From NCBI GenBank assembly GCA_014529385.2, contig CM043971.1, positions 58,227,709 to 58,291,708 on the forward strand: 64,000 nt of DNA. The letters run 5' to 3'. Origin of the DNA: Adiantum capillus-veneris. Its lineage: Eukaryota; Streptophyta; Polypodiopsida; Polypodiales; Pteridaceae. The notes below the pieces were generated by a model. The model did not search any database. It was not told where the DNA came from and saw only the letters and a list, made by a program, of their open reading frames with translations. Of this stretch, positions 42,924 through 53,450 are shown piece by piece. Positions within the stretch are counted from its first letter, which is position 1; each line of letters opens with the position of its first letter. The translations under genes and the position numbers were made by a program.

Positions 42924-43547
42924 CTACGTTACATAAACTTCCTCAAATATGTCACCGTTCAAGAAAGCAGTAACAATGTTTGATTGATGTACATCCCAAC
43001 CAAAATGAGGTGCCAATGCACAGAGAAAACGCACAGTAGTCATACGACAAGTGGGAGCAAAAGTCTCTTCATAATCTATGCCTTTTTGCTGTGCATAACC
43101 CTTTGCAACAAGTCGAGCCTTATGGCGATCGATCTCACCATCCGCCTTGCATTTCAACTTGTAAACCCACTTCGTACCAATGGCCTTTTTGCCAGGAGGC
43201 AAATCACATAAACTCCATGTGTCATTTTTTATAAGTGCATCATATTCTGATTGCATGGCAGCCATCCAATCTTCTGAATTTTGTGCTTCATCAAAAGACA
43301 GAGGTTCCTCAACATCATGTAAGCTAGACACAGCCAAAGCATAACAATCTGATGCATAAGATGCATTGTGAGAGCCTGAACGAGTACGACTAGACAAAGG
43401 TGCATCCAATTTACTGTCATGCAATGTATGCACCAGCCATTTTGGCATACCTCTAGCCTGCTCATTTTCAACCCTTTCCTCATCAAGTACATCATGTACA
43501 TCTGCATCAGTAATAGGCTGATCTGTAACATTTTCAGAAACCCCCAT
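42924..43547 (-). pseudogene. Copia-C reverse transcriptase, first part
   Basis: A 207-codon minus-strand ORF: WMAAMQSEYDALIKNDTWSL, KWVYKLKCKADGEIDRHKAR, then YEETFAPTCRMTTVRFL and VTAFLNGDIFEEVYVT. This is the fingers and palm start of a copia reverse transcriptase. A stop at 42,924 separates it from the part with the active site. Confidence 0.9.
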
Positions 43548-43550
43548 AGG

Positions 43551-44417
43551 CTATACATTTGCCTCATTGGAATTTTTATTCGTATTTCCACCACTAAAAA
43601 GAGGTAACAAAGTGTCATAAATGTTCTGTGAGCTTACATTACTGTCTCTAGTACATGACAACAAGGGTTGAACAGAATCTTCCACAAACACTACATCTTG
43701 TGAAACCAGAATAGGCTTTGTTTGTGGATGATACAACCTGTAACCTTTGCTTTCAGCACTATAACCAAAAAAAATACATTTGACAGCCTTATCATCCAAT
43801 TTTTTGCGCTGTGTTTGTGGCACCAAAGCATATGCCAGACAACCAAAAACACGCATGTGCTCAATAGAAGGCTTTCTATCATGCCATGGTTCATATGGAG
43901 TAATAGACCGCAAAGCTTTCGTAGGACACTTGTTTAGTACATAAGTGGCACACATGATGGTCTCAAGCCAAAAAGAATGCGGCAAAGCTTGACTTTTGAC
44001 CATACATCGTGCCATTTCCGTAAGTGACTTGTTTTTCCTCTCAGCAACACCATTTTGTTGAGGTGTATAAGGCACTGTACATTGGTGTTTTATCCCATGA
44101 CTAGCCAGAAATGCATTAAATTCAAGAGACATATACTCCCGACCTCGATCGGAACGGAGGGTGCCCATAGTACATTTCGAGACATTTTTAGCCATAGCCA
44201 GAAATTGTTTGAAGCACATAAAAACTTCGGACTTCACTTTAAGCAAAAATACCCATGCATGCCTGGAGCAATCATCAATGAAAGTCATGAAGTAAAGGTA
44301 ATTGCCCAAGGACGGAGTTTGCATGGGTCCACAAACATCACTATGCACAAGCTGCAACCTGCATGTGGCCCTAATTGAACCATCCTTTGGAAACTTCAAA
44401 CAGTGCATCTTACCCAA
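43551..44417 (-). CDS. Copia-C integrase
   Basis: A 288-codon minus-strand ORF with LQLVHSDVCGPMQTPS (first Asp), GTLRSDRGREYMSLEF (second Asp) and TPQQNGVAERKNKSL (Glu): the D,D,E triad is complete. The C-terminal part (GYSAESKGYRLYHP) is the copia GKGY-like module. This is the best-preserved ORF of the element. Confidence 0.9.
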   Translation of the reverse strand: MGKMHCLKFPKDGSIRATCRLQLVHSDVCGPMQTPSLGNYLYFMTFIDDCSRHAWVFLLKVKSEVFMCFKQFLAMAKNVSKCTMGTLRSDRGREYMSLEFNAFLASHGIKHQCTVPYTPQQNGVAERKNKSLTEMARCMVKSQALPHSFWLETIMCATYVLNKCPTKALRSITPYEPWHDRKPSIEHMRVFGCLAYALVPQTQRKKLDDKAVKCIFFGYSAESKGYRLYHPQTKPILVSQDVVFVEDSVQPLLSCTRDSNVSSQNIYDTLLPLFSGGNTNKNSNEANV

Positions 44418-44509
44418 AATACAGCCTTCACAAACATGTTTGACAGGTGCTTCAAGAGGCGGAGAAGCAACCGTATCAGATTTCTACAAAGGTAGCAAAC
44501 TGGCAAAAT

Positions 44510-45071
44510 TCAGATGACCAAAACGTGCATGCCAAAGTTTTGCATATGAAATAGCCCTTGAATCAACAATTGTATTTTCAAAATTTTGTCCACACTTCTC
44601 ATACAAAGTGAGCTTATACAGCCCATGGTACAACACCCCAGATGCAACAATTTCATCACCAAAACTGAGATCATGACAAATACTGTATATTTGTCATCCA
44701 CAAATTTGACTACAAGTCCAAGTCTAGCAAGTGCAGATATAGACAAAAGATTCTTCTTGATCCCAGGTACATAAAGTGCATCAACGAGTGTGAAAGAACT
44801 GCCATTTGCAGCAGTAAAGCACAATCTTTCCAACCCCGTGAACTGGATAAGAGGCATTGCTGGCACAAGTGACTGAATTCCCATGAGGGACAGACTCGAG
44901 AGAGGTGAACAATTCACGATGTGAGGTAATGTGCTTTGTAGCACCACTGTCAAAATACCACACATGTGAATCTGCAGCAACTGATAAGCATGCATCATGG
45001 ACATCAACATTATAAGTGCACTCTGCGTTAAAAAGCCAATTCTACATCAACATCAGCATCACAGTCTCCTT
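44510..45071 (-). pseudogene. Copia-C protease
   Basis: WYFDSGATKHITSHRELFTS (ORF 44,963-44,781) has the D-S-G-A active site intact. The flanking sequence in other frames reads as the rest of the protease and the region before integrase (ALYVPGIKKNLLSISALARL). At least two frame changes occur in this stretch. Confidence 0.8.
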
Positions 45072-46047
45072 TCACAGAAGACTCAACAATGGCTGCATTG
45101 TAGTGGAACCAACATTTGCAGTGGAACCATCCTCTTTCTTCGTAGCCTCTTTGGCCTTCAACTTAGGACACTGCTTGATCAAGTGATCATTAGCTTTACA
45201 ATAATGGCAACGCATCTTCTTTTTGCCCTTATCACCAGAATTTCCAGACGAAGTGCTGCCAGCAGAAGCATTGGGAACAGAAGTTTTGCCACTCGCACCA
45301 TAACCATAAGAAGTGGCTGCATTGTTGTTACCACCCTTTCTTTGAGAAGCAATAAAAGCATGTTCAACTGCATGCTGTCTAGTCCTGTTTTTTGTGGAAA
45401 GTGACTCTTGCAACAACAATGTGCATAATGCATCAAACTTGACACGTTCAGGATTTCCTTGGGCCATAAGTCTCCAAGTACTAGCAAAAGTCTGGTAAGA
45501 ATCTGGTAAGGCATCACGAAGAGTCTGCACAAGGGAACCGTCTGAAATGACTTCAGTTGCAAAATAAGTTGCTCATTGATATCCTTGACACCAGCAAGAA
45601 AGTGTCCATATCATCTTCCTCGTGCACAATCTTCGACTCCAGCTCTTTACAAGCAATTTTAGCCTCATTTCAACTTGCATAAAGACCAGCCAAAATATCC
45701 CAAGCTTGTTTTGCAGATTTTGCTAAAAGAATGTGAAGAACAATGGTGCGCTTCACAGATAACGCAATCAATGCATGAGCCTGTGCATCCTTTACATCCC
45801 AACGAGATTATTATGTCATAGGCAAAACAACTCTAATAGCAGCAATTCTTGTAGCAAGACCTGCAACATCCTCAACATCTCCTGCATCCTCAGAACCAGG
45901 ACGTACATCAATGCCCTAGACAATATTCCAGACGCCCTTTGACACAAGAACATGTTGCATCATGTAAGCCCACATAGATTAATTGTCCCCATTTAATCTG
46001 TCCTTAGCAGCAAACATCTTGAACACATCTATGTTGTTGTCAGCCAT
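45072..46047 (-). pseudogene. Copia-C gag
   Basis: Minus-strand reading from ATG at 46,047 (MADNNIDVFKMFAAKDRLNG) through a UBN2-type copia gag with several stops, ending with the 152-codon ORF 45,530-45,072 that contains a CCHC zinc knuckle, CHYCKANDHLIKQC. It is the capsid and nucleocapsid protein of the element. Confidence 0.8.
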
Positions 46048-46369
46048 GGTAAATGTTGCACCTGATGTGAAAACTGCCCAAAAAGAGGAGAAACGAAGCG
46101 GGAACAGCACATGCTATATAGCACAAACCATAGAAGACTATCATACACCTGTTATGCAAAAAATGGCACTGACAAAAATTGTGCACAAAATGACAAAATA
46201 GCATGTGTAGTACTACCTGCAGCAGAAACGGAGGCCGAAATGAACCCGAATCAAAAATCTGACCTAAGAACGCTCGCCAAAGCTCACAGAATTTGGAGAA
46301 AGTGAGCAGGCGTGTACTGGAGCTGCTGACAACTGAGCCCACGAGGATGCAACCTGCTCTGATACCAAT

Positions 46370-46594
46370 TGTTGGAATTAGGGTTGCAAGGAAACGCACA
46401 CAGCTTGGAGAAGATGAAGGAAGCTCTAGGCATACAATAGAGAGTGTGTTACTTAGTGTGCAATAGAAAGATAGATAGCCCTAGAGTGATGGGCGTATAT
46501 ACAATGCACGGGGAAAACCCTCCTAAAGAGGGAAAAAATACCCCGACAGTCCTAGTGTGTTCACACACATCACTACCACATGTATATGGTAGCA
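46370..46594 (-). repeat. 5' LTR of Copia-C
   Basis: 225 bp, the partner of 41,499-41,725. The primer-binding site (GCTCTGATACCA on the plus strand) lies a few bases to its left. Confidence 0.95.
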
Positions 46595-46850
46595 AGGAAA
46601 ACCACCCCTATCCACAAAGCACCATCCAAGTCAAGGGTGTGAATAAGAAGAAGACCACTGTTTTTGGAATCCTACACAATCCTGTTATTTATGACAATGG
46701 AACCGTGGTTCAAAGCTTTTTGGTCACGCCTGTTGGTACTTTGGGGGTAATATAAACGTGGGGTGCAAATGGATGTCTGCAGTCAAATGTAATATCGATT
46801 GGGAGACCGGGAGTATCACGACGCAGAAACCAACTCATGGCCCTACGGCT
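46595..46850 (+). pseudogene. Ty3-B protease 2, right half
   Basis: Continuation of the post-integrase retropepsin after Copia-C: FGILHNPVIYDNGTVVQSFL, then GTLGVI and, in the next frame, GCKWMSAVKCNIDWE, together matching the C-terminal D-V-I-L-G-x-x-W-M strand. Frame changes at the insertion point and near 46,752 show decay. Confidence 0.65.
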
Positions 46851-47663
46851 CAAGGAATAACACCTAAAATCGCACCTCTTCATAACACAAAAAACAACAA
46901 AATATTGCCAATCCAAAAAGTCACAACATCCTTGCCAGTAGCACAACCCTCTAAAGCTTCAACTTCCATGGCTACGACAAACAGTGCTACATCAAAGGAT
47001 CCACATGATCTGACCAAAGGGTAAAAAGCAATGGGTCCCCAAGGTATCGTTATCGGACCCCCCTATGGTTCAAGTTAATTCACAAAGGAAACCTCGAAGG
47101 AAGGTGTCCACTCAGGTTAAGAAGGTGAAAACCAAATCATGTTGCATACGCAAACAACTACTAGAAGCCCAAGGCTACTATGGTGGAAATGATCAAATTC
47201 GGGTACCTAAACATAAATCGTGTCCTTCCCTATCCACTACGAAACCATGTGAGTCAAACCTTGTGATTCCAAAGCCGATGGAAGACCGTGTGAAGGGAAA
47301 GATCACAGAATGCTACACACCTATTCCAGAGCTAGTTTGGGTTCCAAGGCAAAACCAATCTATTCGGCTTAGCTTAGGAAAGGGGGAGTTCCATAAAGCT
47401 TCTAGCTCCTCATGTAATGCATCCATAGAGGTAAAAGCTTCTACACAACCTCACATACCATAGGAGCCTCCATGAAGCTACAAAAGATTCGACATCTCTC
47501 ATTGTTCAATTATTACCGGATGCACTACTTCAAGTTCGCTCATGAGAGAGTACCTTACCACCCTTGCAATGAGGCACCCAAGGTAATAGAGAACTATTGG
47601 CTAAAATCCTCACCTATTATCAATTGGAATAATTGGTTTCAAAAGGTCATGACATCCTTTTAA
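46851..47663 (+). pseudogene. Ty3-B WVPK region and following ORF
   Basis: A basic stretch with three related motifs: KKQWVPKVS (about 47,023-47,052), YYGGNDQIRVPK (47,176-47,211) and ELVWVPRQNQS (about 47,330-47,362). The last ORF (47,472-47,663) is aromatic (FNYYRMHYFKFAHERVPYHP, then WLKSSPIINWNNWF). No known family. Element D carries a closely similar YYGGN motif. Confidence 0.5.
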
Positions 47664-47677
47664 AGTATGATCTACCC

Positions 47678-47691
47678 AAGGAAGGGGGGAG
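47678..47691 (+). other. Internal polypurine-tract copy of Ty3-B
   Basis: AAGGAAGGGGGGAG, nearly identical to the 3' polypurine tract AGGAAGGGGGGCA at 49,477-49,489, 1.8 kb upstream of it. It could act as a central polypurine tract or mark a former element end. In protein terms it encodes PRKGGV, as does the corresponding tract in element D. Confidence 0.5.
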
Positions 47692-47954
47692 TCACGTTAG
47701 CCTATTGAATTATTTTCCTCTTACCCTTCTTTCCCTGACCTTTCGATTTTAGAGATTGTATATATATAGATACATAGTAACTAACCACCCTAGTTTAAAA
47801 CAAAATAAAAATTAAAAAATAGTAAAGAGCAAGAGCAATTAGCAAACGAGTGTGCACAATACTAGTCAAAATCATTGACCCATGCCTACACATGTCACAT
47901 CAGGTACATTGAAACAGAACCCTATGTCATCAAACACCTAACCATCCTCTATTT

Positions 47955-48350
47955 GTGTTCACAGATATGGCTGATTCTTATGAATATTCTTTTTACTTGT
48001 CCCAAGTAATGCATTTATGTTATCCTCATATTTCCTCTGAATTGGATTCGGTTGAAACACTCGCTTGGGAGAGAAATGTTGAGGAGTTAGAGTGGTTGGT
48101 CCGCCTCTTGACTACGACGGATCCCTATTCTATTGAGGAAGTTCGCCCAATTGCCCAAGTTCATCCGTTTGCCCAGGCTGAGTATGTACGCATCGTGACA
48201 TTCCTAATACTATTCTGCACGGAAGAGGACAAGGACGATAATGGTGATTGGACAGACGAGACACACAGTCTTACCGAAGAGGATTACACCTACCTTGATG
48301 ATGAGGATGGCGACCTACCGATCAAGCTCTCCAACCTCCACTTACTTTGA
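47955..48350 (+). CDS. Ty3-B acidic 3' ORF, unknown function
   Basis: A 131-codon ORF starting near MADSYEYSFYLSQVMHLCYP, with an acidic end (CTEEDKDDNGDWTDETHSL, then YLDDEDGDLP). It lies between the internal and terminal polypurine tracts, where some Athila-like elements carry an env-like ORF. It has no signal peptide or membrane segment, so env is not supported. Function unknown. Confidence 0.45.
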   Translation: MFTDMADSYEYSFYLSQVMHLCYPHISSELDSVETLAWERNVEELEWLVRLLTTTDPYSIEEVRPIAQVHPFAQAEYVRIVTFLILFCTEEDKDDNGDWTDETHSLTEEDYTYLDDEDGDLPIKLSNLHLL

Positions 48351-49476
48351 TCCTCATCACTCGAGTGATGGAGGGTAGGTAGGACTAGTACGATAGGAGT
48401 GTTTCTGTTTTAGAGTTTAGTGATTAGCAAAGTTCTTTTTTCCCACTGATGTGCCTCTAGAAGATGTATGTTTGGTGGTGACTATTGTTGCAGTTTGTGA
48501 CTACATAAGGATGCCTTCAAAGGATAACGACAATGGATGTCTACATGTTACAACGGACGTTCTCCATTATATCAGGTGTACTACTTCCTTTATCTATGCT
48601 TTCCATAGTTGCATGTTTGCATCTTGTCATTTGAGTTTCTAACAATGCATAAAATTTATGACGTTATGACATTGCCAATTTAGATGCTATAATTTTTTCA
48701 AATTTCTAGTATCTTGTTCTTCTCTTTGAGTTTGGTCCATTAGTTGGCTTTAAGTAGGTATCAAGACCTTAGGTTAAACTAGGCCACTTAATTGCTGACT
48801 TTAATTCCTAAATAGTCTATTAATTGTAGTAACTTTAGTAATGTTTTAAGCTATGAGGATATAGTTCTCTCTAGCTTATTCCACCTAACTGTGACTTGTG
48901 TTGTGGAAGTTCATGTGTTAAGCTAAAATTTGAGACCTCGAGTCTCTCGACTAGTTTATGCTCAAGCTGGTATTTGAGACCTCGAGTCCCCCAGCTACTT
49001 GTAGCAACTATGACAACAACAAAAAAGAAAAAAGAGAAAACAAAAAGCAAATAACACAAACTTCCTTGTGTTTTATGTTGATCACACTTAAGTGGTATAA
49101 GTGACACGATCACTAGTCTTTAGACCCGACGAGCATTCCTAGGGTTAACTACTCTTTAGTCAACATTTTTTAATTAAAGTTGGTCAATCTAGTACTTACT
49201 TTAGTCCTAGCTCTTGTGTACTTCTCTTATAGTCAACCTAATAGACCTTAATTCAATTGCATTTCATTCAGGTACTCCCCTTTCCAAGTTGGCAATGTTA
49301 CAATTCATGAATTTTTCTTTGCATTTCCTAGAATATCATGCATGCATCTCACTTATTGCATGCCTGCACATGCTGCCTTTGAGCTTTCACAATGTTGTTT
49401 TTCTTACGCTACTACAGGTACTCCTATCGTGGATCCCAATGCTGTACTGTTATATTCCGAGGGCGGAATCTACATT
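48351..49476 (+). other. 3' untranslated region of Ty3-B
   Basis: AT-rich sequence with no supported coding. It contains two copies of TTTGAGACCTCGAGTC (about 48,928 and 48,973). Confidence 0.5.
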
Positions 49477-49489
49477 AGGAAGGGGGGCA
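49477..49489 (+). other. Polypurine tract of Ty3-B
   Basis: AGGAAGGGGGGCA immediately before the LTR start TGTTAACC at 49,490. Confidence 0.9.
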
Positions 49490-49773
49490 TGTTAACCACC
49501 GAGGTCCACTTCTAGTAGTCATGGGTCGGGCTTGTCGGTCCAATAGAAAAATGGTAAGAGTGATCGCCGACGAGAGGCACACTCTAACTGGAACATTCAA
49601 GGGTTAGTTGGCTAAGCATGGACGGACAAGTGTGAATGGGCGAGCTTATATAAAAGTCACCTCAACCTAAAAATCACTCATTCTCTCATTTGTGCAATTG
49701 AAGAGTGCTCTTGCTCCATCTCCATCTTCTTCTTCATCTCCTTGTGTGTGTGTGTGTGTGTGTGTGTATATGC

Positions 49774-49841
<68 letters not shown>

Positions 49842-50056
49842 ATTGTGACGGCACGGTGGTTGAGTGCGACACGACGGTAGCTCCCTTTTCTTCGCGGTGA
49901 GGAATCCTCCACGAAGGCGAGTGTATGGCGGTGAGTGACACACCCTTGCTCTCTTGAGCTTGCTAGATTAATCTGGTTGTGTGCTTGCATCCATTTGTGG
50001 CTCGCACACAGTGTACGGCAAGTCCCTTGCTTTGACACGTGCAACAAATTTGCACA
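49490..50056 (+). repeat. 3' LTR of Ty3-B
   Basis: 567 bp. A TATA-like TATATAAAAG lies near 49,649. The (GT)n(GA)n tract at 49,744-49,840 is much longer than its partner in the 5' LTR. Confidence 0.9.
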
Positions 50057-51106
50057 CCTACATAGAAGGGGGCGAGCCCTAAGAGTAGGGGATGAGAGAG
50101 AACACACACACACACACACACACTCAAGCCAAGCCCAAGACTCAAGAGGCATAAAGGACACATGTCAAGCCCCTAGCCCTGTTGCCCTCATAGTGTGCCT
50201 GAATCCTATTGGATGGCCTATAGGGGGACCCAATGAGATTTTTGATGCATTTAATTAATTATTTAAGCTCTCTCTCTCAAAGGGAAAAAGAAGGACACTT
50301 GTCTAAATGCTACCCCTATTGCTTGATATGATCATAGCTTGTGATTGGTCAGGCCTGGCTTGGACCAATAGGGTGCAAGCTAGAGTAAAGAGAGAGAGAG
50401 GTCGACTAAGGCAAGGGGGAGCCCTCCTTTTTGCACATTCTCCCACACACACATACACTCTCTCATGTGTTGAGCAAGAACTTCATCTCCTTTTCCAAGC
50501 TTGAGAAGTAGAGAGCCTACACCAACTCCTCTTGGCTATGGAATGCAAATCCAACCAAGAGCCATGATTCAAAGCAATGATTTCATCTCCATTACTATGC
50601 TATGCTATGCTCTAAGAGTAATGATATGTGAGAAGACTATTTCTTTCTCGTAAGATACATCTTTTCCCTCTCCCCTTCCCTCACTCCCTGCTAGCTCTCT
50701 CCACCTTTGAAGGTGCTTGAGGTCTTGGGATTGAGGTCGGGGACAAGTTAATGTTTTTGTAAGTTAGTTATGGGCATAATATTGGTGCATGAAGCTTATC
50801 ATCTTCATGGCATCAACAAGGTCTCAAGGAACACAAAGCATGTATTGTACCAAGTCTTTTCAAAAGCCTTTTGGAGGGGGAACCGCGGCTCCAAGTAAAT
50901 CGGGGCCTCAATTGTTGTCAATTTCTCTAATTCTCTCTCTCTCTCTCGCAAGTATTGTTCATGCCAAGCTAACTAGGTATAATGTGTATTTTGCTACCTT
51001 CAATCAAGTACTCTCCTTACGTTCATTAAGAATCCTCTCAAGGAAATGATCACTACTGCTACTTTAATTCCGCTACAATCAGTGTTATTAGCCATATTCC
51101 GTTACA
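50057..51106 (+). repeat. 3' LTR of Ty3-A, second segment
   Basis: Resumes after the Ty3-B insertion and ends GTTACA at 51,106. Its last 196 bp match the 5' LTR remnant at 25,736-25,931. Together with 31,434-31,860 this gives an LTR of about 1.48 kb. A (CA)n tract lies at about 50,101-50,122. Confidence 0.85.
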
Positions 51107-52200
51107 ATGCTTTCTCTAATATGTTTCATTTTTAGTCTAGCCAAAAACCCTTTAGAAGTACCATGAATATCTTAAAGCTCTATATGCCGAAGTAAGACTC
51201 TGTCTCTCTTAGCTAGCTGCTTCATCGTGATCCTTAAGTACTTGTCTTGCTTCAGCTAGTCTCCCCATTTGCGACTGATCTAATTGTTTTACATCATGAC
51301 CATACACATCCATAATACATTCAATTGCATCCTTAGATTATTGTTTATTGAGGTTAGCCATATGTTTTCAACATCCCTACATGCGTGAGCAAAAAGATTA
51401 CCATGCCTACAAAGGATGCCTCTTTCACAAGCAAGTGAGTGGTGACAACACTTTCAAACAATTTATAATGCAGCAGGTTATTATTCACCACTATGCAAAG
51501 AACCACAACTTTTGTATCTTTTCCCATTAAATAAGTTCTAAAATTGTAAGCTCTAGGTTTAGTCTTCAATGTAGTTCAAGTCTTGAAGAATCTCTGGTTC
51601 CCGTTTCACTTTGGGTAATGCATATGTGTACTCACGCTGTCTTGTTGAGTAGGGGCTTGAGTTCTCATGTGCACATGAGTTCCTATTACACAATTGCAGA
51701 ACTTTATGTGCTAGTGTCAATGTGCATACACATCCCATACACACACATACCCTAACACACGTGAGAAAATGCATCTTGCTCACAAAAAAGTTGGTATAGA
51801 CCTTTAGAGTCGTGCTTCCACATAAGTGCGATAAGTTGACATGCATGGTGGGAAATTTTCTTAGGATGTGGTCACACAAGCATAGTTATTCATTTTATTG
51901 ATAACTTTGTCTCACAGTAATAAAGACGACGCAACTAAGCCCTCAGTTTGAGACATCTATGGTCACCCGCGCCATGGTTTGTTGAGATTACTGGTAGGTG
52001 CATGCAGGCTTTAACGTGTCGATGCACCCACTTGCGCGTGGAGAAAATATTAGCTAATGATGGGCCCACACTATGCATAACGAGTTGTATTGCTGAAGAG
52101 CCACACCGGACAACACATGATTGCGTCAACAACTGCTACCTTTATTAATGGTTACAAAATCGATAAGTTATGTAACTATGCCGATTTCAGCATAATTGCC
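51107..52200. other. No gene seen
   Basis: Intergenic sequence to the right of the retrotransposon stack. Short ORFs on both strands have no recognisable motif. Confidence 0.5.
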
Positions 52201-52362
52201 AAAAGCTCATGCATAGTACAACTATGCCTACCCCCTTTCCTTGGGTGACTCTAACAAACATAGAAGACACATAATCATTTGCAAAAGCTCATGCATAGTA
52301 CAACTATGCCTCCCCCTTTCCTTGGGTAACCATAGTAGACATAGAAGATGCATAGTTATCTG
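52201..52362. repeat. 82-bp tandem duplication
   Basis: Copies at 52,201-52,282 and 52,283-52,362, both starting AAAAGCTCATGCATAGTACA. Confidence 0.9.
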
Positions 52363-52537
52363 TACAAGGAACTAAGGCCCGTGTCTGATGAGGGCGGATG
52401 ACCTTCCACCAGGCTGACGTGGCTCAATTAGCACGGTTGCCTTTGGCAATGACTATCACACAAGGCGGACAGACTCCATGGTTGTAGTCGATCTGGAAGC
52501 CAGCTCGTGTCCAAGATTCTCTGCTTTTGTGGGTGAA

Positions 52538-52563
52538 CCCCCCCCCCCCCCCCCTTCCCCCCC
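52538..52563. repeat. Poly-C tract
   Basis: A run of about 20 C followed by TTCCCCCCC. Confidence 0.85.
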
Positions 52564-53030
52564 TTGCCCGACACTTGCCCAAGGTACTTCTAAGCGCTGA
52601 TTGGTTGCGCAATTTCCAACAGCCTATTTTCTCGTAGCTATTCTTCACTCAGTGTGAAAGTGAGGTCCGACATCCTTCGTGCACAGGAGAAAGGTGAACG
52701 CCCAAGCTTCGACAGGTCACACTTGGCTGCCTGCCATGTGTGACAGAGGCCTAATAACCATGCAGTGTGTGACCACCATCTTATCTACACAACATTTTGA
52801 TCAATATCCACGTGGCAGCTAACAAAGACGGCACAAGGATCGCCAAGTAAGAAATGCTTACGTGTCACTTCTCAAGGGCCATGACTGTCATTTTTCTTTG
52901 ATTAGGGCTTCTACTACGGAGACTCCATCGTCACGCAGAAGGAGATGCACATGCTCAGGTCCGCACGCAAGTGCACACACACGCTCGGAAACACACAGTA
53001 TACGCATTTGCGATAACCGACCTCTTTCGT

Positions 53031-53033
<3 letters not shown>

Positions 53034-53064
<31 letters not shown>
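53034..53064. repeat. (CA)n microsatellite
   Basis: About 31 bp of CA dinucleotides. Confidence 0.95.
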
Positions 53065-53070
<6 letters not shown>

Positions 53071-53257
53071 ACGCTTGCTCATCAAACGCAGAAATTCACC
53101 CGCGATTGGAGGTTTTTAGAGAGCTTGAGCGCAGAGGGCTTGTCGTTCGGGATTTCCAGGTTGTATCACTTTCTAATACTTTGCATACCGTTTTCGACAT
53201 CAACGTATACGAAAGGTTTTCATCGCAGGAAGACACTGTACATAAGCGCAAGAGGTA

Positions 53258-53450
53258 CCTTTTGATTGCTACCTGCTGCTCTTCCGCTACAAGGCACCCT
53301 GCTCCTATCAGAAGGATTTCAACAGAGGGGCCAAGTCCGTTGTACAATAAACACTGTAGATACCTTTTGATTGCTATCTGCTGCTCCAAGGCACCCTCCT
53401 CCTATCAGAAGTATTCAACAGAGGGGCCAAGTCCGATGTACTATACTTAC
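53258..53450. repeat. 105-bp tandem duplication
   Basis: Two copies starting CCTTTTGATTGCTA (53,258 and 53,363), each containing CAGAGGGGCCAAGTCCG. They differ by a short deletion in the second copy. Confidence 0.9.

Larger units (their letters stand above)
41499..46594 (-). mobile_element. Copia-C: 5.1-kb Ty1/copia element nested in Ty3-B
   Basis: LTRs at 41,499-41,725 and 46,370-46,594. Both flanks carry AGGAA (41,494-41,498 and 46,595-46,599), a perfect 5-bp target-site duplication. The primer-binding site (minus-strand TGGTATCAGAGC, complement of about 46,356-46,367) and the polypurine tract (about 41,726-41,737) are in place. Order on the minus strand: gag, protease, integrase, reverse transcriptase, RNase H, as in copia. 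The LTRs differ at about eight positions plus a short indel, so the insertion is fairly young but not recent. ORFs are broken by several stops. Confidence 0.97.
31861..50056 (+). mobile_element. Ty3-B: 18.2-kb Ty3/gypsy element with extra post-integrase ORFs
   Basis: LTRs at 31,861-32,381 and 49,490-50,056, a tRNA-Asp-type primer-binding site at 32,388 and a polypurine tract at 49,477-49,489. Order: leader, gag with zinc knuckles, protease 1, reverse transcriptase, RNase H, integrase, protease 2, WVPK region, internal polypurine tract, acidic ORF, LTR. Subtracting the nested Copia-C (5.1 kb) gives about 13.1 kb. It sits in the 3' LTR of Ty3-A. No target-site duplication is convincing (GCTGT left, CCTAC right). 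The primer site and large size fit the Athila/Tat/Ogre side of gypsy, but the extra protease does not fit any lineage I know. Confidence 0.9.

Noticed and set aside
47955-48350. Env-like gene of Ty3-B
   Set aside because: No signal peptide, no membrane segment and no cleavage-site pattern. Position alone does not support an envelope function.
31856-50061. Target-site duplication of Ty3-B
   Set aside because: Flanks GCTGT and CCTAC do not match. The LTR end may be off by a few bases or the site may have mutated.
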